NCBI RefSeq assembly: GCF_002197815.1
Contig: NZ_NIUB01000002.1
Coordinates: 62,001 to 126,000, forward strand
Reading direction: 5' to 3'
DNA length: 64,000 bases
Origin: Pseudomonas oleovorans subsp. oleovorans
GTDB taxonomy: Bacteria; Pseudomonadota; Gammaproteobacteria; Pseudomonadales; Pseudomonadaceae
Numbering within the stretch: position 1 is the first letter of the stretch; every line of letters begins with the position of its first letter. The notes under the pieces were generated by a model. The model had not been told where the DNA came from, made no database searches, and saw nothing but the letters and a program-made list of their open reading frames with translations. Made by a program: the position numbers and the translations under genes. Shown one piece after another: positions 37,017 through 46,419 of this stretch.

Positions 37017-37592
37017 CGAGACGGACTTGCGGGGATAATGCCCCTGCATCACTCGATGCCGGTTTTTTCAGGTTCTTCGCATCCTCGCGGGGAGGATACG
37101 CTTGATACCGGACTGGCAATTACGTGTTAGCTGTCCATGGCTTGACACTATTCGTTAGCGTGTCGTCTGATCTGATGGGTTTCGCCCGCAAGGGGCGCAA
37201 CCCAAACGCTCAGCGCACGCGGTAACGGATAGTGCTAAGTCAGTAAACGGTACGCGCACAAACTTGCCAATCCGGTACTTACTAGCACTTTCCCCAAACT
37301 ATGCGAAGAACCTTTTTTCATCAGAACAGGAAGGTCAGCGCCAGGTTGAACAGCATCGCGGCGACGAAGCCGATGGGCGCGGCGCGTATGCCCGTGAACT
37401 GTCCCTCGGGGTGTTGATGGCCAACCACAGCAGTCCTTCCGGCGCTGGGTCTGCGCAGGACGCCGCGCGTTCTGGGCGCCCGGTGGGCGACAGGTGGTAA
37501 GCGCGGTCGGCACGGGTGACTGCCTGGTGATCGCGCGCCGTCGCCAGGGCATCTGGCAAGGTCAGATGCAGGAGTTATCTCTGGACAACTGA
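37017..37592. other. 576-bp gene-poor stretch with small remnants
   Basis: No intact gene. On the minus strand the piece ending at the stop 37321-37323 reads GIRAAPIGFVAAMLFNLALT, a membrane-protein tail without its body. On the plus strand an open piece ends DCLVIARRRQGIWQGQMQEL near 37592. The sequence cttgacac...tgttagctgt near 37128-37165 and the direct words 'gcgcac' hint at old insertions, but I can define no element. It is a decay zone. Confidence 0.5.
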
Positions 37593-38123
37593 TCAGGTCG
37601 CTTTGAACGCCTTCACTCGCTCCAGCCAAGCCAGGTCGAGCCGCGTCTGCTCGATATCCAGCCCCTGCTGCTCCATCGCCTCGCGATGGCTATCGATCTC
37701 GCGCACCATCTGGCTCAGCTCGCTGGAGTTGCCGTCGAGCTGATGCATCTGGGTCACCCCCAGGTGGTAGAAGCGCAGCAGCTTCATCGCGCTGTCATCG
37801 CCCTGCGCCACGCCCGCCTTGACGTGATGCATGACGTTGGTGACACGCATCAGGCTGCGCTTGAGTCGCCAGCCGTAAACGGCCGGCGCCATGAACGGCC
37901 GCGACCAGAGTCGCTGGCGCACCAGGGCAATGGTCAGGCCGAGCCCCGCCAGCACACCGAGCAGGTTCCATTTGAAGTTGTCGCCACCGGGCGTGCCGAA
38001 CAGCTGCGTGCTCAGCGTGGCGCAGAGCATGGCCAGCGCCACGAAGATGACCGCGATCACCATGGTGCTGCGGCGGGTCTGCTGGCGGTAGTAGGCGGGG
38101 TCGATGGGCTGGATTTCGAACAT
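37593..38123 (-). CDS. DUF3087 family membrane protein
   Basis: 176 residues beginning MFEIQPIDPAYYRQQTRRST, with two membrane helices (MVIAVIFVALAMLCATLS; WNLLGVLAGLGLTIALV) and a helical cytoplasmic tail (VREIDSHREAMEQQGLDIEQ). The pattern fits the DUF3087 family of gamma-proteobacteria. No function is known. The start ATG at 38123 gives the conserved N-terminus; the frame stays open upstream only by chance, through the AraC/chemotaxis scar. Confidence 0.85.
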   Translation of the reverse strand: MFEIQPIDPAYYRQQTRRSTMVIAVIFVALAMLCATLSTQLFGTPGGDNFKWNLLGVLAGLGLTIALVRQRLWSRPFMAPAVYGWRLKRSLMRVTNVMHHVKAGVAQGDDSAMKLLRFYHLGVTQMHQLDGNSSELSQMVREIDSHREAMEQQGLDIEQTRLDLAWLERVKAFKAT

Positions 38124-38224
38124 GAAACGCACTCTCGGAGCTGACAACATGGGGCGCCACCATGCACCATCGCGCCACTTCGGTCGAGCCCGGTGACAAC
38201 CACAATTGCGACAGGATTCAACCC

Positions 38225-38300
38225 TCAACCGCCCTGCTTCAACCACTCGCTGGGACTCGCCCCCACCTTGCGGCGAAATGCGCGGGCCAGGGCCGAGGGG
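38225..38300 (-). pseudogene. AraC-type regulator, last ~25 codons
   Basis: Minus strand: SALARAFRRKVGASPSEWLK then QGG and stop at 38225. That is the final helix-turn-helix of an AraC/XylS regulator (the FRRKVGASPSEW motif). Upstream, at about 38300, the match ends abruptly and chemotaxis-receptor sequence begins on the other strand. It is a fragment left by a deletion. Confidence 0.75.
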
Positions 38301-38304
38301 CAAC

Positions 38305-38582
38305 GGCAGAGCGCGCTGGTGGTGGAATATGCGAGCAAGGCGTCGGCAGCACTGGAGCAGATCAACAGCCATATCGGCCGGATCAGCGCCCAGAACATCC
38401 AGGTCGCCACTGCCACCGAGGAGCAGTCCAGCGTGGTCGAGGACATCAACCGCAATATCGTCGACATCAACGAGCTGACCGTCGGCACCAGCCATATCGC
38501 CGATCAGCTCAACCAGGCCAGCAGCGATTTGCAGGCACTGTCGAGCCAACTCGATGGCCTGGTCGGGCGTTTCCGGTTGTAA
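38305..38582 (+). pseudogene. Chemotaxis receptor, C-terminal ~90 codons
   Basis: The plus strand reads SALVVEYASKASAALEQINS, HIGRISAQNIQVATATEEQ and SSVVEDINRNIVDINELT to a stop at 38582. It is the end of a methyl-accepting chemotaxis protein signalling domain (C-terminal methylation helix with ATATEEQSSVVEDINRN). The signalling tip and the sensor are absent. It abuts the AraC tail at about 38300, so both genes lost their 5' parts in one event. Confidence 0.8.
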
Positions 38583-38645
38583 CCCCTCAAACCACTCGGT
38601 GCGCACGGTGCCCCCTAGGGTCGGACGCCGTACGCACCGAGCCAC

Positions 38646-40085
38646 CTACAGGTCTTCGTCGATGCGCTCGCGCAAATAGGTGTAGAAGGGGTTGGACGTC
38701 ATACGCTGCAAACTATCGAGCCCCACCACCAGCACGCCGTGCTCACCGCGCGGTGCCAGCGTGCCAAGGGCTACGCCGTAGAACTCCTCGGAGGTCGGTT
38801 CGCTGCCATACAGCGGATCGTCCGTGGGGAACGGCAGTGCAACGTGTGACAGCGAGAACAGCTGGCTCGGGTATTCGACGTTCAATGGCGTCACCCGCGC
38901 CTCACGCTCGCCGGCTGCGATTCGTCGCGCCTCGACCTGACGACCACCGCTCTGCGCAACACCCACCACCGTCAGGTCGTAGTCACGCTGGGCCGGTGGC
39001 AGCAAGGTTTCGAGCAAGCCGCTCATGTCCGCCCGCAGCAGCGAGCTGGCCGCCTGCGAGCGGTTGATGTCGAAGATCACCAGTTCGCTGCCATTGTCCG
39101 GCAGACGCTCGAACAAATGGCGCACCACGGCCGGTGTACTCACGGTACTGTCGGCCAGCGACTGAAAGGCCAGCACCGGTGGCAATCGTGACAGACGGCC
39201 ATCGGTTTCGGCTGCATCGAATGCGGCCTGCACCTCGCTGGTCAGCTCATAGGTCTGCCGCGCCGCGTGCACCGGGAAGGAGTTGTACTTGAACGGGTTG
39301 AACTCCGGCAGCACGTTCATCCAGGCCGACTTGGCGAAGGCCGGCAGCAACGCCGGCAGGGCCGCCAGCCCGGCGTAACGGGCGTAGCTGGTGACGCCGA
39401 TCATCGGCGAGATCAGCACCAGGCGTTGCGGCATGGCCAGTTGCCCGTCCCCCAGCGCCGCCAGGCTGTAGCGCAGCGCCAATGCACCGCCATTGGAATA
39501 GCCGACGAGATACAGCGGCCCGTCCGGTACTTGGCGCCGCGCCTCGCGCACGGCCAGGCGGGTAGCCGCCAGCCATTGCTCCCAGTGCGCAGCAGTGAGC
39601 GCCGCCGGTACCGTGCCATGGCCGGGCATGCGCGGCACCACCGCTAGCAGCCCCTGTTCGCTCAGGTGCTGGGCGATATGGCGCAGGCTGTACGGCGAGT
39701 CGGTCAGGCCATGTAACAACACCACCACGCCCCGCGCCGGACCTGGCGGCTGCAGAATGAAGGAACGATTCCAGTCGCGCGGCAGATTGCCGGGGTAGAC
39801 CGGGCTGTCGCTGGCGTAGCGGCTGTATGGCGCCGTGCCGGAGGCCGTGACCGGCTCGATCAGTTCGCGCTGCAGGCGTTCGAACAGGGTCGCCTCGGCG
39901 GCCAGATAGGCTTGCCAGTCGGCAGCGTCCAGCTCGCTGACCTCCATCTCCTGCGGCACCAGGCGATGCCAGGACTCCAACTCGGGCAACGACGATAGCC
40001 CGGCGATGCGTATGCCGAGCAAGGCCACCACGATCAACAACAGCACTACCAGCGTCCAGGCCATCGCAATGCGCGGTAAACGCAT
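38646..40085 (-). CDS. Membrane-anchored alpha/beta hydrolase
   Basis: 479 residues. One N-terminal membrane helix (TLVVLLLIVVALLGIRIAGL), then an alpha/beta hydrolase domain: oxyanion region VVVLLHGLTDSPYSLRHIA, nucleophile elbow GYSNGG, later PPVLAFQSLADSTVS carrying a likely acid. It probably faces the periplasm and cleaves an ester of unknown kind. The start at 40085 (MRLPRIAMAW) or one codon upstream is equally possible. Strongly palindromic sequence follows the stop (38597-38640). Confidence 0.85.
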   Translation of the reverse strand: MRLPRIAMAWTLVVLLLIVVALLGIRIAGLSSLPELESWHRLVPQEMEVSELDAADWQAYLAAEATLFERLQRELIEPVTASGTAPYSRYASDSPVYPGNLPRDWNRSFILQPPGPARGVVVLLHGLTDSPYSLRHIAQHLSEQGLLAVVPRMPGHGTVPAALTAAHWEQWLAATRLAVREARRQVPDGPLYLVGYSNGGALALRYSLAALGDGQLAMPQRLVLISPMIGVTSYARYAGLAALPALLPAFAKSAWMNVLPEFNPFKYNSFPVHAARQTYELTSEVQAAFDAAETDGRLSRLPPVLAFQSLADSTVSTPAVVRHLFERLPDNGSELVIFDINRSQAASSLLRADMSGLLETLLPPAQRDYDLTVVGVAQSGGRQVEARRIAAGEREARVTPLNVEYPSQLFSLSHVALPFPTDDPLYGSEPTSEEFYGVALGTLAPRGEHGVLVVGLDSLQRMTSNPFYTYLRERIDEDL

Positions 40086-40299
40086 CAAGCGCCTCCCTCA
40101 AAATCTCTGGCCGGGAAAATCCGTCCCGGCGACCGGCTTGGGGACTTTAGTGCAAAGCGACGCCCGACCACCACTGGGTTGGCCTTTAAGGTCTGTATCG
40201 GTGCCATGCGACTCAGTAGGCTGCGTGGTCTGGAAGCAAGCCAGAAGCGCTGGATGAACTGAGCAGGCAAGCAACTGGCAGTGCTGATAGGCTGCGCAC

Positions 40300-40854
40300 A
40301 TGAATCTCGCCGCGCTACTCCAGACACTCATTGCCAAGGACCCACAGCGCCTGCGCATCCTGCAGCAGGTACGCGAGCTCGACCTGCCCGATTGCTGGGT
40401 GGCCGCCGGTTTCGTACGCAGTGCGGTCTGGGATCACCTACACCAACGCACGCCCTCCCCGCTGCCAGAAGATATCGACGTGATCTGGTTCGACCGCAGC
40501 CAAACCTCCCCCACTCGCGACGCTGAACTGGAGACGGTACTGCGCCACAGGGACGAATCGCTGCAGTGGTCGGTGAAGAATCAGGCACGCATGCATCTGC
40601 GCAATGGCGATGCGCCTTACGCCTCGGCTACCGAAGCGATACGGCATTGGCCGGAAACCGCGACGGCGGTGGCCATAAGGCTCGATGAACAAGACAGGCT
40701 GGAAGTCGCCGCGCCGCTCGGCCTGGAGGATCTGTTCGGCCTTATCGTGCGCCCAGCCGGGCGCTTTCAGAACGCGAAGAGTCAGATCTACCAACAGCGC
40801 CTACATGACAAGAACTGGCTGGCCACCTGGCCGAAGTTGAAGGTGATTGCGTAG
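40300..40854 (+). CDS. Nucleotidyltransferase family protein (DUF925/COG3575)
   Basis: 184 residues. The pattern WVAAGFVRSAVWDHLH followed by EDIDVIWFDRSQ, with acidic residues in place of the GS-x-DID site, and later WSVKNQARMHLRNGD and ATEAIRHWPETATAVAIR, is characteristic of the DUF925 nucleotidyltransferase-fold group. The substrate is unknown. It runs opposite to the upstream hydrolase and downstream of a promoter-like gap (40089-40299). Confidence 0.88.
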   Translation: MNLAALLQTLIAKDPQRLRILQQVRELDLPDCWVAAGFVRSAVWDHLHQRTPSPLPEDIDVIWFDRSQTSPTRDAELETVLRHRDESLQWSVKNQARMHLRNGDAPYASATEAIRHWPETATAVAIRLDEQDRLEVAAPLGLEDLFGLIVRPAGRFQNAKSQIYQQRLHDKNWLATWPKLKVIA

Positions 40855-40897
40855 GGTAGATCGGGCTTCAATAGCGACAGGCTGGCAGGTGCCAGCA

Positions 40898-40925
40898 AAG
40901 CTTCGCCCCGAGGCGGGGCTCCTAC
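40898..40925. repeat. REP-like unit
   Basis: aagcttcgccccgaggcggg followed by gctcctac, a single GC-rich palindromic unit between the nucleotidyltransferase gene and a facing pseudogene. It is nearly identical to the units at 13185-13212 and (inverted) 8073-8102. Confidence 0.7.
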
Positions 40926-40996
40926 ACAGAGCGCTCTCCAAAACGATCAAGCATCCGGGGAAGCGAGGCACCTGCGGGCATATCAGCCTGCGCCCC

Positions 40997-41554
40997 TACT
41001 TCCAGGCGCAATAACACCCCACCGCCAAACCACTGGCCAGGGAAACCTGGCGCCCCTGCGTCAGCGCATCGAGCACCGGTTCGACGAAGCTGTTGCTGGA
41101 ATTACATACCAACCCCTCGCTGTAAGGGCCGGCATAGGCCAGGTTGCCGTCGCGATCCCAGATCGCCAGGCCGGGCTGGCTGGCAGCGATTGCATGCCCT
41201 CGATACCCGGCAAGGGCTTGATCCGCCCGCGCAGGAACGGCGCGATCTCACCCTTGCTGCCCGGCTTCTGCACGCTGTAGAACGCCACATCGGCATTGCG
41301 ATGCAGGCCGATCAGATAGCGCAGGTGCGCGTCGGTCTCCGCGTTGCAGGGGCAATCCCAACGCGAATGAGACCAGGGCCAGCGAGCTCAGGCGGCAGCT
41401 TCAGCCCGCCCTGACCGAAGATCACCGTCTGCTCGGCATAGGGCCGCAAATACGCCGCGCCGCTAAGCCACCAGATCAGTACCACGATGCCCAGCGCCAA
41501 TACGCAGAAGCCCACCACCAGGTGCTTGAAGCTCAGGCGTTGCAGCAGGTTCAT
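40997..41554 (-). pseudogene. Thioredoxin-like membrane protein (DUF6436-like), two frameshifts
   Basis: Starts MNLLQRLSFKHLVVGFCVL at 41554 and matches a Pseudomonas family ending in GCYCAWK at 40997. A membrane helix is followed by TVIFGQGGLKLPPELAGPG, then the frame shifts near 41350 into CPCNAETDAHLRYLIGLH (the redox CPC motif), continues as FYSVQKPGSKGEIAPFLR and shifts again near 41180 (one C missing) to AIWDRDGNLAYAGPYSEGL. Both shifts are small indels, and the rest of the gene is well preserved, so inactivation is recent or the bases are wrong. It overlaps the next upstream remnant by ATGA. Confidence 0.75.
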
Positions 41555-41811
41555 GGCTGATGGCCAAACTTGCGCAGGAACTGCTTCTCCATTTCCTGAC
41601 AACTTTCCTCGGTGAAGCTACGTTCGGTGGCCTGCGCACTTTTCCAGCAGGCTTCGATGGCCTGGCGCTCGGCCGCCTCGATCTCGCCATCCTGGGGGGG
41701 TCATGATGTAGATGAGGCCGGCGATATCAGCACCACGAACGCCAAGCCAGCCAGAAACAGGCCCAGGCAGCCACGGCGCCCCAGCCCGACGTTTTCATCA
41801 TTCACACTCAT
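41551..41811 (-). pseudogene. Small membrane protein gene, two frameshifts
   Basis: Starts MSVNDENVGLGRRGCLGLFL at 41811 with one membrane helix. The frame is broken after FVVLI by a missing base (near 41727) and again at a run of seven C (G on the plus strand, 41694-41700). Restored, it reads AGLIYIM ... DGEIEAAERQAIEACWKS and ATERSFTEESCQEMEKQF to the stop overlapping the next gene. Function unknown; the pair with the DUF6436-like gene is conserved in my memory of pseudomonads. Confidence 0.65.
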
Positions 41812-41875
41812 CGTTTTTCAGTTTCCGCATTCATCAGTGGATAGCTCGCCCCACCGCCGGGGCGAGCGCCGATCA

Positions 41876-44800
41876 TCAACTTTCAACCAGCGTCCACTGC
41901 TTGCTCAGGCGCTTGTCCGACACCGCCATCTTGGTGCCCAGTTGCTGGGCGAACAGCGACACGCGGTATTCCTCCAGCATCCAGCGGTACAGCGTCAGCT
42001 CCGGATCACGCTTGCCCTCCTGAGCATGCTTGGCAGCGCGGACCTTGTACTGCTCCCAGTAGCCGGCCAGTTCGCCCGTCCACACGCGGTCGCGTTGCAC
42101 CTGCGCGCCGACCTTGTCCAGGCGCTGCTCGATGGCCTTCAGATAACGCGGAATTTCCTTGAGCCATTCGCCCGGCGTTTCGCGCACGAAGCCGGCATAC
42201 ACCAAGTTCGCCAGTTGCTGCTTGATATCGTTGAGCGCCATCGCCTGGGCCAGATCGATCTTGCCCTTGAAGCGCTTCTGCAGGCCATGGTGCAGCTTGA
42301 GGATCTCCAGCACCAGGCGGGCGATGCGTTCGGCGTGGGCCGTCCAGTCACCGCGCTTGCGCTCGGCCAGTTGCGCCAGGGCCGCACCGTCGCGCGGCAG
42401 CGTGGCTTCGCCTTCGAGGATGCAGGCGTCCAGGCTGGCCAGCAGGATGTCCTCGACCAGCGCCTCGACGCGGCCGATATCGCGATACAGCAAACCCAGT
42501 TCGGTCAGCCCCGGCAGCTTGCTACGCAGGAACTTGGCCTGCTCGGCCAGCTGTTGCAGCAGCAGACGTTGCAGCGCACGGCGGTGCTGGAAGTCGGCCT
42601 CGGCCTGGGTCGGGAAGCGCCCTTCCTTGACCACGCCCGCTTCTTCCACCAACGCCGGATAGACCGTCATCGACAGCCCGGCGATCTTCTGCTGAGTCTT
42701 CTCCGCCACCTGGGCGAAGGCCTTGGCCTCCACCGTTTTCGGCGTCTTGTCCTGCTGCGGAATGGCCAGCGCAGCCTGGCTGGCTTCGGCGAAGCGCGCG
42801 GTCAGCTCAGCCAGGTCGCGGCCCTCGCCGAGGAACTTGCCCTGGGCATCGACCACCTCGATGTTCATCTTCAGGTGGTTTTCCAACCCGGCGGCGGATT
42901 CCTGCCAGGCCTCGTCGGGCACTCGCGCACCGGTCATGCGCAGCAACTCATGCCCCAGCGCCTGCGGCAGCGAACCCTGGCCAAACACCAACTTGTCCAG
43001 CGCCGCACCGACGAAGTCCGGCACCGGCACGAAGTTCTTGCGCAGCGCCTTGGGCAGGCCGCGCACCAGCGCCACGCACTTGGCTTCCAGTAGGCCCGGC
43101 ACCAGCCACTCCAGACGCTCGGGCGGCAGTTGCGGCAACAGCGGCGCCGGCACACGCAGGGTCACGCCATCACGCGGGTGGTTGGGTTCGAAGTGATAGC
43201 TCAGCGGCAGTTGCAGTTCGCCGATACGCAAGGTGTCCGGGTACTGCGCGGCGGTGACTTCCTTGGCATCACGGGCCAGGGCGTCCTCCTCACGCATGAT
43301 CAACAGCTGCGGGTCGGCGGCGCTGCCTTTCTTGTACCAACTCTCGAAACTCGCGGCCTGATAGATGTCCTGCGGGATACGCGCATCGTAGTAGCCGAAC
43401 AGGGTTTCCTCGTCAGCTAGGATGTCGCGGCGGCGCGACTTGGCCTCCAGCTCGTCGAGGCGTTCGAGCAACTGGCGGTTGGCGGTCAGGCAGCGCACGC
43501 GACTGTTGATCTCGCCACGCACCAGGCCCTCGCGAATGAACATCTCACGGGAAACCTGCGGGTCGATGGGGCCGTAATGCACCGGGCGGCGGCCGACGAT
43601 GATCATGCCGTACAGGGTGACCTGCTCGTATGCCACCACCTGGCCGCGCTTCTTCTCCCAGTGCGGTTCCAGATGGTTCTTCTTCACCAGATGCGCCGCC
43701 AGCGGCTCGATCCAGTCCGGCTCGATCTTCGCTACCATACGGGCGAACAGCTTGGTGGTTTCCACCAGTTCGGCGGCCATCACCCAGTTAGGCTTCTTAC
43801 GCCCGATCACGCTGGACGGATGAATCCAGAAACGTCGCTGACGCGCGCCGAGGTAGTCGCCCTCCTCGGTCTTCTGGCCGATCTGGCTGAGCAGGCCGGC
43901 GAGAATCGCCTTGTGCACGGCGGCGTAATTCTTCGCCCGCACCACCGCCTCACTGGCCTCGGCCTGCTGACGGGCAATGGCGTTGACGCGGGTATCCTTG
44001 GTCGGCGCGACGGGTTCGTTGTAGGAGCCGGCTTGCCGGCGATCAGACGGATCGCCCGCAAGCGGGCTCCTACCCGATCCACGCCCGCCTTCGAGCTTCA
44101 GCTCGCGGGCGATCAGCACCAGTTGCCGGTGCGCATCGCGCCATTCGCGCAGACGCATGTAATTGAGGAAGTTCTTCTTGCACCAGGTACGCAGCGGGTT
44201 GCTGCCCAGCTCCTGGCGTTTTTCCTCGAAGCCGCGCCACAGGTTGATCAGCGCGGCGAAGTCGGAATCCACATCCTTCCACTGCGCGTGCGCCTGATCG
44301 GCGGCCTGCTGGCGATCCATCGGTCGCTCACGCGGGTCTTGCACCGACAGCGCGGCGGCGACGATAAGGATTTCCTCCAGGCTGCCCTGCTTGGCGCCTT
44401 CCAGCACCATGCGTCCCAGGCGCGGGTCGATGGGCAGGCGCGCCAGTTGCCGGCCGATGGGCGTGAGTTGGCTTTCGCGATTGACCGCCGACAGCTCCTG
44501 CAACAGGTTGAAGCCGTCGCTGATGGCCTTGCCGTCTGGCGGCTCGATAAAGGGGAAGTCCTCGATACTGCCCAGACGCAGGTGCAGCATCTGCAAAATC
44601 ACCGCCGCGAGGTTGGTGCGCAGTATCTCCGGGTCGGTAAATTCCGGGCGCCCAAGGAAATCCTCCTCGCTGTACAGGCGAATGCAGATACCCGGCTCGA
44701 CCCGCCCGCAGCGGCCCTTGCGCTGGTTGGCGCTGGCCTGCGACACCGGCTCAATGGGCAGGCGCTGCACCTTGGCGCGGTAGCTGTAGCGGCTGATGCG

Positions 44801-45916
44801 CGCCGTGCCGCTGTCGATCACATAGCGGATGCCCGGCACGGTCAGCGAGGTTTCCGCGACGTTGGTGGCCAGCACGATCTTGCGCCCGGCCATGGGTGCG
44901 AAAATCTTCTGCTGCTCGGCCGGCGTCAGCCGCGCATACAGCGGCAGCACCTCGGTAAAACGCAGGTTGGCCTTGCGCAGCACCTCCGCCGCCTCGCGAA
45001 TCTCGCGTTCGCCAGGCAGGAACACCAGCACATCGCCGGGGCGCTTGCCCACGTTGCGCTCGTGCTCGGTGATCTCGTCCAGCGCGGCGAGAATGCCCTG
45101 ATCGATGGACAGGTCATCGAGCAGGCGCTCGCCCTCCTCGTCCACCTCGGCCGCCAGCGGGCGATACCAGGTTTCCACCGGGTAGGTACGACCGGACACC
45201 TCGATGATCGGCGCATCGTTGAAGTGTTTGCTGAATCGCTCCAGATCGATGGTCGCCGACGTGATGATCAGTTTCAGATCCGGGCGACGCGGCAGCAGGG
45301 TCTTCAGGTAGCCGAGCAGGAAGTCGATATTGAGGCTGCGTTCGTGGGCCTCGTCGACGATGATGGTGTCGTACTTTTCCAGAAAGCGGTCGTGCTGGGT
45401 TTCGGCGAGCAGGATGCCATCGGTCATCAGCTTGATCAGCGTGCCGTCCTTGCTCTGATCCTCGAAACGCACCTGATAACCGACCAGCTCACCCAGCGGC
45501 GTACCGATTTCCTCCGCTACCCGAGTCGCCACACTACGCGCGGCGAGACGGCGCGGCTGGGTATGACCGATCAGCCCATGCACACCCCGGCCAATCTCCA
45601 GACAGATCTTCGGCAACTGCGTGGTCTTGCCCGATCCGGTCTCACCGGCGATCACCACCACCTGGCTCTTCTCCAGCGCGGCCTTGATCTCGTCGCGCTT
45701 GGCCGCAATCGGCAGCGCATCGTCGTAACGCATCGCCGGAATGCTGCTACGCCGCGCCGCCACCTTGTCGCTGGACGCCTGGAAACGCTCCAGCCACTGC
45801 GCCAGCTTGGCCTCATCGGGATGCTTCTGCAGCTCATGCAACTGCCGGCGCAAGCGATGGCGCTCGGCAATCATGACGTGGTCGAGGTTCTTCTGCAGCG
45901 TGGCGAGGTCAGTCAT
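41876..45916 (-). CDS. hrpA: ATP-dependent RNA helicase HrpA
   Basis: 1346 residues, DEAH/RHA family. Motif I GETGSGKTTQLPK near residue 92, motif II DEAHERSLN near 188, motif VI QRKGRCGRVEPG near 400. The C-terminal HrpA-specific region (DUF3418) runs to the end. HrpA acts on mRNA and stalled ribosomes in E. coli. Oddity: residues ~615-632 are coded by a REP-like hairpin (44021-44074), giving a low-complexity insert (RGSGRSPLAGDPSDRRQAGS) between ARELKL and the conserved NYAAVHKAILAGLLSQIG. The frame is intact, so the protein may still work. Confidence 0.95.
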   Translation of the reverse strand: MTDLATLQKNLDHVMIAERHRLRRQLHELQKHPDEAKLAQWLERFQASSDKVAARRSSIPAMRYDDALPIAAKRDEIKAALEKSQVVVIAGETGSGKTTQLPKICLEIGRGVHGLIGHTQPRRLAARSVATRVAEEIGTPLGELVGYQVRFEDQSKDGTLIKLMTDGILLAETQHDRFLEKYDTIIVDEAHERSLNIDFLLGYLKTLLPRRPDLKLIITSATIDLERFSKHFNDAPIIEVSGRTYPVETWYRPLAAEVDEEGERLLDDLSIDQGILAALDEITEHERNVGKRPGDVLVFLPGEREIREAAEVLRKANLRFTEVLPLYARLTPAEQQKIFAPMAGRKIVLATNVAETSLTVPGIRYVIDSGTARISRYSYRAKVQRLPIEPVSQASANQRKGRCGRVEPGICIRLYSEEDFLGRPEFTDPEILRTNLAAVILQMLHLRLGSIEDFPFIEPPDGKAISDGFNLLQELSAVNRESQLTPIGRQLARLPIDPRLGRMVLEGAKQGSLEEILIVAAALSVQDPRERPMDRQQAADQAHAQWKDVDSDFAALINLWRGFEEKRQELGSNPLRTWCKKNFLNYMRLREWRDAHRQLVLIARELKLEGGRGSGRSPLAGDPSDRRQAGSYNEPVAPTKDTRVNAIARQQAEASEAVVRAKNYAAVHKAILAGLLSQIGQKTEEGDYLGARQRRFWIHPSSVIGRKKPNWVMAAELVETTKLFARMVAKIEPDWIEPLAAHLVKKNHLEPHWEKKRGQVVAYEQVTLYGMIIVGRRPVHYGPIDPQVSREMFIREGLVRGEINSRVRCLTANRQLLERLDELEAKSRRRDILADEETLFGYYDARIPQDIYQAASFESWYKKGSAADPQLLIMREEDALARDAKEVTAAQYPDTLRIGELQLPLSYHFEPNHPRDGVTLRVPAPLLPQLPPERLEWLVPGLLEAKCVALVRGLPKALRKNFVPVPDFVGAALDKLVFGQGSLPQALGHELLRMTGARVPDEAWQESAAGLENHLKMNIEVVDAQGKFLGEGRDLAELTARFAEASQAALAIPQQDKTPKTVEAKAFAQVAEKTQQKIAGLSMTVYPALVEEAGVVKEGRFPTQAEADFQHRRALQRLLLQQLAEQAKFLRSKLPGLTELGLLYRDIGRVEALVEDILLASLDACILEGEATLPRDGAALAQLAERKRGDWTAHAERIARLVLEILKLHHGLQKRFKGKIDLAQAMALNDIKQQLANLVYAGFVRETPGEWLKEIPRYLKAIEQRLDKVGAQVQRDRVWTGELAGYWEQYKVRAAKHAQEGKRDPELTLYRWMLEEYRVSLFAQQLGTKMAVSDKRLSKQWTLVES
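44021..44074. repeat. REP-like pair inside hrpA
   Basis: gtaggagccggcttgccggc and gcccgcaagcgggctcctac face each other around gatcagacggatc, within the hrpA coding sequence, preserving the frame (54 bp, 18 codons). REP-type repeats are normally between genes. It encodes the SGRSPLAGDPSDRRQAGSY insert. Confidence 0.85.
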
Positions 45917-46419
45917 CTGGATCGAGGCAATCAGGGCAAAGGCGCGATTGTCGCAGATTACGGCTTATGGCGGGCAGGCCATACCGCTGCGAAAGGGCGT
46001 GAGATTAAGGCGTAAGAGAGCGGTACCTTTCGACCAAAAGGTCGCGGTAGGGGCGGCAGGTAACTGCCGTCCCTACCGCGACCGACCAAAAGTAGTCAAA
46101 TCACTCCAGTGCCACTAAAGCCCAGCGCGTAGGGCGGACTCAGGAGCAAAGCGAACAGTCCACCAGGCCACTCGGCGCAACCCACAGGTAAGGTGACGCA
46201 ATGAAAAACGCCACCCGAAGGCTAGCCGTTGGGGAAATCTGTTGAAAGATTCCCCGATGGCCTGCGGTTACGGGCCCTATAAGCAAAAATCCCCAGCCGA
46301 GATATTTTCTGCTGGGGACTTCTGCTTTTTGGCTTTCAGATCATGACGTTAGCGATCTGCATCAACAGATTAAGCCAACGCCTTGCCCCGAAGGTGGCGT
46401 TTTCATCAGCAGGGACGAA
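45917..46419. other. 503-bp gap between fadD1 and hrpA
   Basis: Both neighbours are on the minus strand. It holds an inverted repeat with 19-bp arms and one mismatch (46042-46083, arm starting gtcgcggtaggggcggcag), a loose 'gtagggcggactcagg...agtccacc' pair near 46130-46165, and the fadD1 terminator (46285-46318). The hrpA promoter must lie near its left end. I see no gene. Confidence 0.65.
46285..46318 (-). terminator. Intrinsic terminator after fadD1
   Basis: Arms gctgggga and tccccagc with a 13-base loop, followed on the minus strand by tttttgc. It begins about 100 bases past the fadD1 stop. A classic stem plus T-run. Confidence 0.75.

Noticed and set aside
37017..37592. A mobile element in the gene-poor stretch
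   Set aside because: No matching ends or target duplication could be found; only short remnants of other genes are visible.
43577..46015. 812-codon plus-strand open frame across hrpA
   Set aside because: Antisense shadow of the helicase gene; no start signals or recognisable motifs.
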